From Anseongella ginsenosidimutans (GTDB lineage Bacteria > Bacteroidota > Bacteroidia > Sphingobacteriales > Sphingobacteriaceae): a DNA stretch of 64,000 nucleotides. The stretch is from NCBI RefSeq assembly GCF_008033235.1, contig NZ_CP042432.1, positions 558,001 to 622,000 of the forward strand, written 5' to 3'. The translations under genes and the position numbers were made by a program. Below the pieces are notes generated by a model. The model made no database searches and was not told the DNA's origin. It saw only the letters and a program-made list of their open reading frames with translations. The stretch's first letter is position 1. Each line of letters opens with the position of its first letter. Shown one piece after another: positions 26,145 to 35,327 of this stretch.

Positions 26145-26290
26145 GGGGACAATACAGACGGGAAATAGCCATATTTTCGTATTTTCATGAATTACAATCT
26201 CTAAAACCACGCAGCAATTTGTACATAAAGTATTATTTATCAATATATTACAGATAAATTTATTCAGGATTATATTAAATTTACAGGGCT

Positions 26291-27760
26291 ATGCATGAAC
26301 TGGAGACCTTGATAAGCTCGCTTTCCTCTGCCGAGAAGAAAAGCTTTAAAATATACTCCCGCAGGTATGAGGGGGATAAAGATTATTTGTTATTGTTCGA
26401 TATCCTGAGCAAGGGAAAATCGGAGAACTTAGCCGGGGCAGAAGCTATTTTCAACAGCAAATCGCCTACGGGGTCTTTTGACAATGCTGCGAACTACCTG
26501 TTCCGGGTCCTTACCGATCAACTGGTTTCGGTACGCATCAGCCAGGACAAATGGTTCATGCGCCATCATTCTTTTATGAAAGCCCGCCTTTGCTTTGAGC
26601 GGTCGCTTCCGGAAAAAGGTTTGCAGGAACTAAGAAAAACACAAAAACTGGCCGAACAGGCGCAGGATCATATGCTGTATTATCAATCCATCCGCGAAGA
26701 ACTGAATTGGCTGGCGGATGCCGGGTTTGCCAACCTTAGCGAACAGGAACTCGTAAACCGGCAGATGAAATCCAAGCATTCTTTAAAACTGCTGCACCAG
26801 ATACATGAACATTATTCTTTGTATGAATTGCTGAAACACCGGATATTAAATGAACAGATAGGCCTGGATCAGAATAAAAAAACAATCAATGACCTGATCC
26901 TCGGCGAATTAGGCATCATCACAACGGGCGCCCGCTTCCAGTTTGAATCCAGGAAGATACATCTGCTGTTCCAGTCCTTTTTCCTGATTTACACGAAGCA
27001 ATATATTTCCGCGCTGGAGGTTTTCAAGGAATTGAATAACTTATTCGAGGAAAATGAAAATCTTTGGAACTATCCTCCTTATGACAATCTTTCTGCATTG
27101 GAAGGAATCCTGAATAACCTGCGAAGTATAAAATATTATGCGGAAATGGATTATTATATCCGGAAACTTGAGCAGCTCGGCTGCCGCCCATACCCCGAGC
27201 ATTTCAGAAATGCCGTATACCAAACCCTTTGCCTGTATCGTCTGAATAGGTCACTTGGCTTAAAACAATATAAATCAGCATTGCAGCAGATAAGGAGCAT
27301 CGATCTGAATAAGGCGGATAAACAGCTGGAACTGCTTTTATTTTCAGCATTGGCGTATTTTCATAACCAGCAATACCAGCAGGCGAATAAATACATTTCC
27401 CAGGCATTAAATGACAATAAACCGGTCCGGTCATCAAGTATTTACCGGGTATGCCGCCTGATGCACATCATCATTCATTACGAACTGGGCAACATAGATT
27501 ACCTGGATTACGAGATACGTGCTTATAAACGGTTCCGAAGCCAGCAGGGCAGATCATTTAAGATCGAAAAGCTGATCTTCTACCTGATAAAAGTCAATCC
27601 GAAGAAATGCAGCACAGCCAAAAAAAGAATTGCATTCAAAAAGATAAAGAGGGACATTGAAGAGATCAACAACAGCAAACAGGAAGAAGCCATTCAAAAA
27701 TACTTCGACTTCTGTGAATGGATTGTCAAATTCTTTAAAACTGAAACTGCGCTTAACTGA
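26291..27760 (+). CDS. Helical-repeat protein divergent from the ribose locus, possible regulator
   Basis: The 489-residue protein is all-helical by eye, with no signal peptide, membrane segment or recognised catalytic motif. The first 60 residues (LISSLSSAEKKSFKIYSRRY, then DKDYLLLFDILSKG) could include a small DNA-binding domain. The rest looks like degenerate TPR/HEAT pairs (LLFSALAYFHNQQYQQANKYISQAL). The last 60 residues are lysine-rich. It is more AT-rich than its neighbours. Divergent placement at the head of the ribokinase-permease-susCD operon suggests a dedicated regulator; rus loci of Bacteroides carry an atypical regulator gene at one edge. That link is inference. Confidence 0.6.
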   Translation: MHELETLISSLSSAEKKSFKIYSRRYEGDKDYLLLFDILSKGKSENLAGAEAIFNSKSPTGSFDNAANYLFRVLTDQLVSVRISQDKWFMRHHSFMKARLCFERSLPEKGLQELRKTQKLAEQAQDHMLYYQSIREELNWLADAGFANLSEQELVNRQMKSKHSLKLLHQIHEHYSLYELLKHRILNEQIGLDQNKKTINDLILGELGIITTGARFQFESRKIHLLFQSFFLIYTKQYISALEVFKELNNLFEENENLWNYPPYDNLSALEGILNNLRSIKYYAEMDYYIRKLEQLGCRPYPEHFRNAVYQTLCLYRLNRSLGLKQYKSALQQIRSIDLNKADKQLELLLFSALAYFHNQQYQQANKYISQALNDNKPVRSSSIYRVCRLMHIIIHYELGNIDYLDYEIRAYKRFRSQQGRSFKIEKLIFYLIKVNPKKCSTAKKRIAFKKIKRDIEEINNSKQEEAIQKYFDFCEWIVKFFKTETALN

Positions 27761-27768
27761 AACTGCGT

Positions 27769-28928
27769 TTATTTAATTCGCTCAAAAAAGAATACGCCTT
27801 TTTTATTGGCGATGAGAATATCTTTCTGTCCATCCCCGGTGATATCTTCGACCACATTGTTCAGGCCGACACCCGAGTCGCGGTCTATTTCATGGAGGGT
27901 CCAGGATGGTTCGTTACCTGGTTTGAATTCAAACCAAACCAGCAGCGGGTCATTCTGCTCACCGGGGTCCTTGCCAAGGTGAGCAAAATAGCGCATTCCG
28001 GTTACCAGGTCGGGATAGCCGTCTCCGTTGAGGTCGGTCAGGGAAGTGGCATGGGTTTGGGATAGGGCTTTACTGATCTCGTGGGTTTCCCAGGTGCCTT
28101 CCCCTGAAGCCCCTGCTCATGCCACCAGACGCCGAAGCGATGGGCGGACGTGCTGATCACGTCCAGGTCGCCGTCCTTGTCAAAATCATAGGTGTACATC
28201 TGTGAACAATCCTCTCCAAAATTTGCCTCGTGGAATTTCCAGCCGGGCTGCCTGGGATCCGCGGGGGATTCCCACCAGCCTTCCTTGATCAGGACATCTT
28301 TTCTGCCGTCGCCGTTTACGTCATCAAAACCCAGTCCGTGTGAAAAAATATGGGTACCGGGCGCGTTGCTGCCGCTGATGGTATATCGCTGCCAGGTTGT
28401 TTCGCCCTTTTCCGAGGGGGCGCGCAGCCAGATCATTTCCTTTGCCTTTGAATCTGCGCAGATAAGGTCTGGCCGGCCGTCGCCGTCCACGTCTTCGAAC
28501 CGGGGCGATTCATTGCCTACGGTCTCAAAAATAGTATGCACCTTCCAATGGCCCTCCTTATTCCGGGGGTTCTCATGCCAGTAAGCCGCCTTGCCCGGAA
28601 AATCGATGCGTATCTGGTCAATCCACCCGTCCTGGTTCACATCCATGCTGAAATTGAGCATGGAATTGCTGTAGCCTTTATCCACCGAAAAGGTTTGCGG
28701 CGCGGAAATCTCGTGAGCTTTCCAGGAAGGGGCCTCAAACCAGAAGGCTCCGGCCATAATGTCTGTTTGGCCATCCTGGTTGACATCCCCGGCAGCTATG
28801 CCTTCGGAAATAAATTCGCTGCTCAGCGTATGTTTTTTAAATTCAGGCTCTACGCCCGATTGGGCATGACAGGCGCCGCCTCCCAGCAGGCAGGCCGCAA
28901 ATGGTACTAAAATAGCTCCTTTATTCAT
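27769..28928 (-). CDS. FG-GAP/VCBS-repeat exported protein, with an apparent one-base frameshift
   Basis: Two frames give a 386-residue protein. The signal peptide (MNKGAILVPFAACLLGGGACHA) may be a lipoprotein type. At least five calcium-binding FG-GAP/VCBS repeats follow: AGDVNQDGQTDIMAG, MDVNQDGWIDQIRID, EDVDGDGRPDLICAD, DDVNGDGRKDVLIKE, YDFDKDGDLDVISTS, and after the break NGDGYPDLVTG and TGDGQKDILIAN. The break is the four-C run 28101-28104; a fifth base restores GLQGEGTWETHEIS. The fold is a beta-propeller of unknown ligand. The start overlaps crcB by four bases. Confidence 0.82.
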
Positions 28929-29302
28929 ATCGGTCGGTTATTTGCCAGGTACATACCAAGAATGATCGCAGCTACACAAAGTATAAAATTTCCGGCAATA
29001 TTCAATAGAACCAGCCAGGCCATGCCCTGCTTGTAAAGTTCCATGCTTTCCAGGGTAAAAGTAGAGAAGGTACTCAGCCCGCCGCAAAAGCCGGTGACAA
29101 AAAGCAGCCGGAGCAGCTGGTTCTGCCCGCTTTTGAGGGCCAGCCAGCCGATCACGAAACCCAGCAGCAGGCAGCTCAGCACATTTGCCAGGAGGGTGGC
29201 ATAAGGAAACTGCGCCTGAACCGTTCCGAAATACCGGTTGATCAGGTATCTCAGCAGGGCCCCCAGGCCGCCGCCGCCGAATACGATCAATGCTTCCTTC
29301 AT
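28925..29302 (-). CDS. crcB: Fluoride channel CrcB/Fluc
   Basis: The 125-residue protein has four membrane helices and the Fluc hallmarks: GGGLGALLRYLINR at the N-terminus, ATLLANVLSCLLLGF with the conserved Asn, and GFCGGLSTFSTFTLE, the selectivity TFST motif. Fluc proteins form antiparallel dimers that export fluoride passively. The gene overlaps the next one by four bases (ATGA). The 40-base gap upstream is too short for a fluoride riboswitch. Confidence 0.95.
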   Translation of the reverse strand: MKEALIVFGGGGLGALLRYLINRYFGTVQAQFPYATLLANVLSCLLLGFVIGWLALKSGQNQLLRLLFVTGFCGGLSTFSTFTLESMELYKQGMAWLVLLNIAGNFILCVAAIILGMYLANNRPI

Positions 29303-29342
29303 ATCCGCTATTGTATTTGTCCGCCGGAATCTTTGCTCTGCG

Positions 29343-30638
29343 TTAATAAAGCATTCTGAATTTCACTGTATGCGGTATTTTTTTCAGGTCATTGATGACC
29401 GTCTTATCGTATTCTTCATTCACATCCGTGATCACATAACCGATCTGATCGTTGGTTTTCAGGTACTGGGCGAGGATATTGATATGGTGGCGGGCAAATA
29501 CTTCGTTGATCTTTGCCATGATGCCGGGTTTATTCTCGTGAATATGAATAAACCGGTGGGCGCCGGCTAACTCAAACAGCTGAATATCCGGGAAGTTCAC
29601 ACTGAAGCCGGTAGATCCGGTATTAACGAAATCGATCACCCGTTTAGGGATGAACTGGCTGCTATAGCGGTTATTGCGCTTGTCATCCAGGATCACGATG
29701 CCCCTACGGGCGCAGTACTCATGGTCAACCTGCCCCTTGCTGTTGCCCAGGTAACCGATGACCTTGAGGCGGGTGCATTTTTCTATCCATTTATTGGTTA
29801 GCTTTTCTCCGCCGCCGGCTACGAGTATGCCCATATCCTTCAGGTACTTTTCTTCGACTTCGGCCTTTTTATGACGAATGGAATAGCCTTCAGCTTTTAA
29901 GATATCAATTGTTTCCGCCGGCACTTCTCCCAGCACCAGGCATTTTATGCGGTTCTTGGGATATGAAATGGCCATTGGCAGCTTGTTTACGTAAAGAAAC
30001 TCGTCAAAGCTGGGCGTCACATGATCCGCTTTTTCAGCTACCGCGGCGCGTTCGATATTCTCGGTAAAGGCGTAGAATTTTTTTACGATCCCGGCTTCCT
30101 TCAACTGGAAATCGGAATAACCATCGCCGATCACAAAGACATCATCCTTCCAGTTCAGCTGGCGAAGCAGTTTCACTTTCCCCCCTTCTTCAGAGAGCGG
30201 ATTGCTCTTATCATAACCGGCTATATTACCGTCAAAGTCAAAGAGAAAGGTGTTCGCAAAAATATTTTCGGGAGGAATATGATAGGCAGCTACCACCGGC
30301 GTAATAAATTCCTTAAAGCCGCCGGAAACAATGAATATTTGGTCGCTGTGTTTTTTAAAGAAATTACTGTTGCGGGAAAATGACTGGGATACCTTTTTCT
30401 TCAGTACTTTTACCAGCTGCCCCAGGTGTTTCTTATTGGCATGCAGAAGCTTTACCCTTCTTTCGAGGCTTTCTGTAAAAGAAAGGCGCCCTTCCATCGC
30501 GGCGTTGGTAAGGGATTCGATCTCTTTAACGATCTTTTCCTTTTCCGGATGGTTTTCCAGCGAAATGCGGACCAGCTCGTCCAGGGCTTCTACCTGGGTA
30601 AAAGTGCTGTCAAAATCAATGATGTACTTCATGCTCAT
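29343..30638 (-). CDS. serB: Phosphoserine phosphatase fused to a shortened SerA remnant and ACT domain
   Basis: The 431-residue protein starts with a complete HAD-type SerB domain: nucleophile motif DFDSTFTQ, IVSGGFKEFI, and VIGDGYSDFQLKEAG. From about residue 235 it continues like the Bacteroidota SerB-SerA fusion: a half substrate-binding domain (CLVLGEVPAETIDILKAEGY), then YCARRGIVILDD, jumping to FIPKRVIDFVNTGSTGFSVNFP and a C-terminal ACT domain (GIMAKINEVFARHHINIL). The NAD-binding Rossmann domain that should lie between is absent, so phosphoglycerate dehydrogenase activity is not expected. SerB makes serine from phosphoserine; the ACT domain may sense serine. The start could also be two codons later. 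Confidence 0.82.
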   Translation of the reverse strand: MSMKYIIDFDSTFTQVEALDELVRISLENHPEKEKIVKEIESLTNAAMEGRLSFTESLERRVKLLHANKKHLGQLVKVLKKKVSQSFSRNSNFFKKHSDQIFIVSGGFKEFITPVVAAYHIPPENIFANTFLFDFDGNIAGYDKSNPLSEEGGKVKLLRQLNWKDDVFVIGDGYSDFQLKEAGIVKKFYAFTENIERAAVAEKADHVTPSFDEFLYVNKLPMAISYPKNRIKCLVLGEVPAETIDILKAEGYSIRHKKAEVEEKYLKDMGILVAGGGEKLTNKWIEKCTRLKVIGYLGNSKGQVDHEYCARRGIVILDDKRNNRYSSQFIPKRVIDFVNTGSTGFSVNFPDIQLFELAGAHRFIHIHENKPGIMAKINEVFARHHINILAQYLKTNDQIGYVITDVNEEYDKTVINDLKKIPHTVKFRMLY

Positions 30639-31587
30639 TTACGATATCTCTGATAGTTTGTTCCAGCGGAATGAAATGTATTCCTGTGGCTTTTTTGATC
30701 TTTTCATTGGAATAGCGCGTTTCCCGGAAACCGGCCTTTACCGCGTCTTTGCTGATAAGCGGCTCCTTTCCCGTGATCAATGCGTATACCAGGTTGGCCC
30801 GCCAGGCGATCTCCAGCATCCAGCGTTTCAGCTGAAAGGAAGGCTGCGGCTTCCCAAGGGCGCCGGCGATCGCTGAAAACACCTCGCGGTAGGAGCGGTT
30901 TTCGGCATTGATAATAAAGCGTTCACCGGAGGCGCCGTTCTCCATCAGGGCGATAAGGCAGCTGGAAACATCCCTTACATCCACGTAACCGTTGGCGCCG
31001 GGAGTATAAAAACGCATCCCTTTCTTCACCACCCCAAACATGCGGCCGCTGCCCTGGCTCCAGTCCTTATCGGCAAGTACGATCGTGGGGTTTATGACCA
31101 CCGCGTTCAGACCCTCAGCCACGCCCCGCCACACCTCGCATTCACTTTCATATTTGCTGATGCCATAGGCCCAGTTCTGTTCATCGTAATCAAACAGGGT
31201 TTTTTCGGTAATGAATTTACCGTCCTTCTCCCGGCCAAGCCCGGCCACTGAACTCACATGCGCCAGCTTTTCGACACCAAGCGCCAGGCAAAGATTTACC
31301 ACATTCGCCGTACCCTGGATGTTTACCCGGTACATCTGCCGCCGCTCCCGGTTAGCAAGGGAAACCATGGCAGCACAGTGATAAACCTTCTGCGCGCCTT
31401 GCATCGCCTCTTCCAGGGCGCCCACGTGAAGCACATCCCCTTCTACCCATTCAATATTTCTATCGCGAAGAAAAGAAGGAATAACAGATGTCTTTCTTTT
31501 AAGCGCCCTTACCGGCTTGCCGCCTTCCGTGAGGTCGAACAACAAACGGGACCCGATAAAACCTGTTCCTCCTGTGACGAAGATCAT
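30616..31587 (-). CDS. NAD-dependent epimerase/dehydratase family protein (extended SDR)
   Basis: The 323-residue protein has the extended SDR signature: the nucleotide-binding FVTGGTGFIGSRLL at residues 3-16, VEGDVLHVGALEEAMQGAQKVYHCAA, and the active-site YGISK with the upstream serine in HVSSVAG. The pattern is closest to dihydroflavonol-4-reductase or 3-beta-hydroxysteroid dehydrogenase-like SDRs, whose substrates cannot be told from sequence alone. It overlaps the following serB start by about 20 bases, suggesting co-translation. It is 64 bases downstream of dnaG. Confidence 0.85.
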   Translation of the reverse strand: MIFVTGGTGFIGSRLLFDLTEGGKPVRALKRKTSVIPSFLRDRNIEWVEGDVLHVGALEEAMQGAQKVYHCAAMVSLANRERRQMYRVNIQGTANVVNLCLALGVEKLAHVSSVAGLGREKDGKFITEKTLFDYDEQNWAYGISKYESECEVWRGVAEGLNAVVINPTIVLADKDWSQGSGRMFGVVKKGMRFYTPGANGYVDVRDVSSCLIALMENGASGERFIINAENRSYREVFSAIAGALGKPQPSFQLKRWMLEIAWRANLVYALITGKEPLISKDAVKAGFRETRYSNEKIKKATGIHFIPLEQTIRDIVNEHEVHH

Positions 31588-31651
31588 AGGGCACGAATTT
31601 CAGCAAATTAATTCTGGCAATCAAGATGCCGCCGAATTTGAAAAACGGCGC

Positions 31652-33666
31652 TCATTTCAGGATCACGGTTCCGAGTTCTTTGGAAAGTTCCCGCTTGATA
31701 TTGGACAGGCGGATATGTTCGAGTTGCAGAGCCATTTGTTCTTCGGTATCGGTTACCTCTTTAAGCTTCAGCTGGTTCCCGGCGATCATACGCATTACTT
31801 TCCGCATTTTCAGGTGAAAGATCGCGCTCAGCACGGCCTGGGCAAGTAATTCCGTTTCAGAAGGCACATAAATTCCATGCATGTTCTCCCAGTTCTCACT
31901 GATCACGTAGGGATTGGAAAGCAGCGCCACGGCTAGCTGCCGGACATCTTCCTGCGAATGACGCGTAAATTCCAGGGGATTGAATTCCTTCTCCTGCTTC
32001 AGGGCATCCTTTATTTCATCCAGGATCTGTTTAACAGGCGTGTTGCCAAATTCCACATCCTCCAGGTTGGAAACCAGGAACTGGTTGATGGAAAGACCTT
32101 CGTTCAATTCTTCATGGCCATAGTTCAGCATCAGGCGGACAATCTCCCTTTCCTGGGCATCGTCATTATCCGAAAGGACGGCCGGTTCAATGCTTTCAGC
32201 GCCCGCTGCCTGCCATGCTTCCTCCCCGGGATGCGCTTCCCCGCCGGAAGCCGCGCCCTGTCCCGGATAAGCGCCCGTTTGCCCGGCGCCCCCCCTTTCT
32301 GAACCGCTTCCCGGAAATGCCGGGGCCCCGCCCCTGAAGGCCGCTTCCGCTCCTGCTTTAGCTGTTTCATCCGCAGCTTATTCAGCTCCGTAAGCAGCGC
32401 GCGTTCGTCTATCTGGAGTATGCGGCTGGCCTCGGCGACAAATACCGACGCTTTAATGCTGTCCGGTATTTTTGAAATGCTTTCCACAATCTCACTAATA
32501 GCCGTCGCCCGCTTTATGGGATCATTCGCCGTTTCCGCCAGTAACAGATCCGCCTTAAAAAGAATAAAATCCTTCTGATTCGCTTTGATGTATTCCCGGC
32601 AGGCCGCGCCACCCGATTTTCGCACAAAAGAATCCGGATCATGCCCTTCCGGGAACAAGACTACCTTTACGTTCATCCCCTCTTCAAGGATCATATCAAT
32701 TCCGCGCAGAGAAGCCTTGATCCCCGCCGGATCGCCATCGTAAAGAATGGTAATATTTTTTGTGTAACGGCTGATCAGCCGTATCTGGCCGGCAGTAAGG
32801 GAAGTGCCCGAGGAAGCCACCACATTTTCAATCCCCGACTGGTGCAAAGAAATAACGTCTGTATAGCCTTCCACCAGTAAACAGCTGTCTTCTTCCCTGA
32901 TCTTATTGCGGCCGTAAAATATCCCGTAGAGCGTATCGCTCTTGTGATAAATCAGCGATTCCGGGGAATTTACATATTTGGCCGTTTTCGCCCCCGTCCG
33001 CAGTACCCGGCCCCCGAAACCGATCACCCGCCCGGTAAGGTTGTGAATAGGGAACAATACCCTTCCCCGGAAACGGTCATAAAGGCTTCCCTTTTCCGCG
33101 TTTTTCACTGAGAGCCCGGTACCGATGAGGTACTCTTCGCGAAAACCTTCAGCGAGCGCTTTCCGAGTAAGTGGTTCCCACTCGTCCGGGGAATAGCCCA
33201 GCTGGAATTTCTTAATGGTTTCATCGCGGAAGCCGCGTTCCCTGAAATAGGCCAGGCCAATGTCGCGGCCCTCCTCCGTTTCAAACAGGGTTTCACCAAA
33301 ATAAGCCCGGGCATACTCATTTAGGGCAAAAAGATTTTCCCGCTCATCTTTTTGGACAGGGTCTTCGGCTGGCCCCGTCTCATCCAGCTCAATGCCATAC
33401 TTTTTCGCCAGGTAGCGAATGGCTTCCGGGTAAGAATATTTTTCGTGTTCAATCACGAAATCCACCGCGTTTCCCCCCTTGCCGCAGCCAAAGCACTTGA
33501 AAATGCCCCGCGCAGGGTTCACGTTAAAAGAAGGCGTTTTCTCGTTATGAAAGGGACACAGGCCAATGTAATTACTTCCCCGCTTTTTCAGGGTCACAAA
33601 ATCGCCCACCACCTCAACAATGTCGGCGGTAGCGAATATCTGCTCTATGGAACCCGGGGAAATCAT
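31652..33666 (-). CDS. dnaG: DNA primase DnaG, with an apparent one-base frameshift
   Basis: Two frames give a 671-residue primase. The first frame has the zinc-binding domain (LCPFHNEKTPSF, FKCFGCGKGG), the RNA-polymerase domain, and the TOPRIM acidic residues (VEGYTDVISLHQ, LYDGDPAG). The second frame carries the C-terminal DnaB-interaction helices (MLNYGHEELNEG, NIKRELSKELG). The break is the seven-C run 32289-32295; an eighth base joins the frames through KGGGAGQTGAYPGQG and ESIEPAVLSDNDDAQE. DnaG makes the primers for replication and is essential, so a true null allele is not credible. Start ATG 33666. Confidence 0.92.
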
Positions 33667-33673
33667 GGAAAGT

Positions 33674-33681
33674 CAAAGTTA
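33674..33681 (-). promoter_or_regulatory. Candidate -7 box of dnaG
   Basis: On the minus strand this reads TAACTTTG, the same string as the candidate box of miaB, only 7 bases upstream of the dnaG ATG. A transcript started from it would be leaderless or nearly so. No clear -33 element is seen. Confidence 0.35.
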
Positions 33682-33773
33682 AGTCTTTTCCCCCGAAATG
33701 GCCCATTCGGTTCCGCGAAAAGACCCCTTCAGTTTTAAAACAGCGACACAGGGTTTATCTTCAGAAATTCCTC

Positions 33774-34494
33774 TCAGGGAAGCCCGCGGCTGCCGATCAA
33801 AAGGGATTTGTGAACGCCGAATTGTTTTTCAAAGGCACTTATTCCCGGCGCAGCCTGCTCGTTATTACTTTTTACTTCCAGGCAAATGATCTTTCCTCTT
33901 CGCTCCAGCACAAAATCCACTTCCTGGTTTCCGTATCGCCAGTAATATACCTTATAACCTTCGGAAAAGGAGCAATTTAACAGATGTGCGCCAATGGAGG
34001 ATTCAACGACATGCCCCCAGACTGACAGCTGCGACCGTACCTCCATAAATAACTCGCTTCGTTGAGCGCTTATCAGGGCATTATTATGTACCTGAAATTT
34101 AGGGCTGGAAGACCGCTTCCTAACCACATCCGCTGCATATTTTTCGATGCCTCCGAGCAAGCCAACAGTATCCAGCAGAACCAGGTAATGGGATAACGTA
34201 GTCGTGTTACCAGCATCCTGCAATTGCCCCAATATTTTTGTAAAAGAAAGGATTCGTCCAGAATAAAGACATCCCAATTCAAACAATCGCTTTAGAAGGG
34301 CCGGTTTATCCACCCTGGTCAACATCAGAATGTCCTTGGAAATACTGGTTTCAATAAGCGAATTACTGACGTATTGCTTCCAGCGCTCTTCGTCCTTTAT
34401 AAGCGGGGCGGACCCGGGATAACCTCCACTGAATAAAGCGACGGGGCTCTCTAGCTCTATCTATAAGGCCCTGTAAATAAGGGCGTTGGAACAT
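33774..34494 (-). pseudogene. AAA ATPase/DUF4143 gene remnant with an internal deletion
   Basis: The C-terminal two thirds of a DUF4143-type ATP-binding protein is open from 34460 to 33774: FSGGYPGSAPLIKDEERW, ILMLTRVDKPALLKRLFELG, NTTTLSHYLVLLDTVGLL, and the nuclease-like EVDFVLERRGKIICLEVKS. In another frame the true N-terminus is still present at ATG 34494, reading MFQRPYLQGLIDRAREP and then RRFIQ. In intact relatives this leads to a GPRQVGKTT Walker A loop, which is missing here with the rest of the AAA core. The two pieces meet at about 34420-34435 in different frames. So this is an internal, out-of-frame deletion of roughly 150-200 codons. Its operator at 34505-34546 is retained. Confidence 0.82.
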
Positions 34495-34504
34495 ATTCGA
34501 TTAT

Positions 34505-34546
34505 TTACTCAATACGTTGAGTAAAATTACTCAATACACTGAGTAA
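34505..34546. promoter_or_regulatory. Tandem 20-base palindromes upstream of the ATPase remnant
   Basis: TTACTCAATACGTTGAGTAA (34505-34524) and TTACTCAATACACTGAGTAA (34527-34546) are two near-identical palindromes. They start exactly 22 bases apart, so both faces lie on the same side of the helix. They end 11 bases before the remnant's original ATG at 34494. This is the form of an autoregulatory operator bound by two dimers. The bound protein is not known. Confidence 0.75.
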
Positions 34547-34613
34547 AACAAATATAAAGACTATTTCAAATTGGCAGGTAATTTGTTTCATTCCCGGAGT
34601 GAAGAAAAATTAT

Positions 34614-35327
34614 ATGAAAATAATTCAGCAATCCGGTTTTGGCATACTAGCTTCCCTCCTTCTTTTCTCCTGCAATCCGGGAAGAGAAAATACTGAGAAC
34701 AATGCCGGAACACAGCCGGACACGGTGACATTAAAAGGTATTTATACATACAGTCCTAAGCTAAGCAGCTTTATGGAATGTGGTGACGACAGTACAACGT
34801 ATTGGCTTTCCGATCCGGACAGCCTCCTGGGAATACGGGCCCGGGAATTTCAGTTCTTTCCTTCTGACCGGAATTCCGTCTTCGCCGAACTGGAAGCGGT
34901 AAAACTGCCGCCGCAAGACAGAGGCACGGGCGCGGAATACGATAGCCTGCTGAAAGTGGTAAAGGTTCTCAACGTGAGCGCCAAGAATTTCAGGACCGAT
35001 TGTTTTCCCTATGATTTCTGGTGCCTGGGCAACGAGCCTTTCTGGTCGGTGGAAATTTCAGGAGGCGAGAACCTTATCCGCCTGACGGACATGGGTACGG
35101 AATCCGCATATTATTACCAGTACACCGAACCTGTTATTGAGGGAGACAATTATACCTATGATGTCCCCGCCGAAGCCGGGCAGCCCTCCCTGAAGATCAT
35201 CGTAAAAAAGGAAGAATGCTCCGACGGCATGTCGGACCGAAATTACGATTACAGCGTAACGGTTCATGCCGGCGACCGAACCTTAACAGGCTGCGCTATT
35301 TCGGGTAAAGGAGTTTCCAGTTTTTAG
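34614..35327 (+). CDS. Lipoprotein with a COG3650-like C-terminal domain
   Basis: I chose ATG 34614 over an upstream GTG, giving 237 residues with a lipoprotein signal (LASLLLFSC). The middle holds KGIYTYSPKLSSFMECGDDSTTYWL, reminiscent of NlpE-type lipoproteins with a disulfide. The second half has GNEPFWSVEI, the signature of the COG3650 (membrane-bound HslJ-related) family, and ends in TVHAGDRTLTGCAISG. Four cysteines remain after export and may form two disulfides. It may sense or buffer envelope stress as NlpE does, but this is inference. It stands alone. Confidence 0.72.
   Translation: MKIIQQSGFGILASLLLFSCNPGRENTENNAGTQPDTVTLKGIYTYSPKLSSFMECGDDSTTYWLSDPDSLLGIRAREFQFFPSDRNSVFAELEAVKLPPQDRGTGAEYDSLLKVVKVLNVSAKNFRTDCFPYDFWCLGNEPFWSVEISGGENLIRLTDMGTESAYYYQYTEPVIEGDNYTYDVPAEAGQPSLKIIVKKEECSDGMSDRNYDYSVTVHAGDRTLTGCAISGKGVSSF

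Noticed and set aside
29303-29342. Fluoride riboswitch upstream of crcB
   Set aside because: Only 40 bases separate crcB from serB and no riboswitch fold is visible; crcB is inside an operon.
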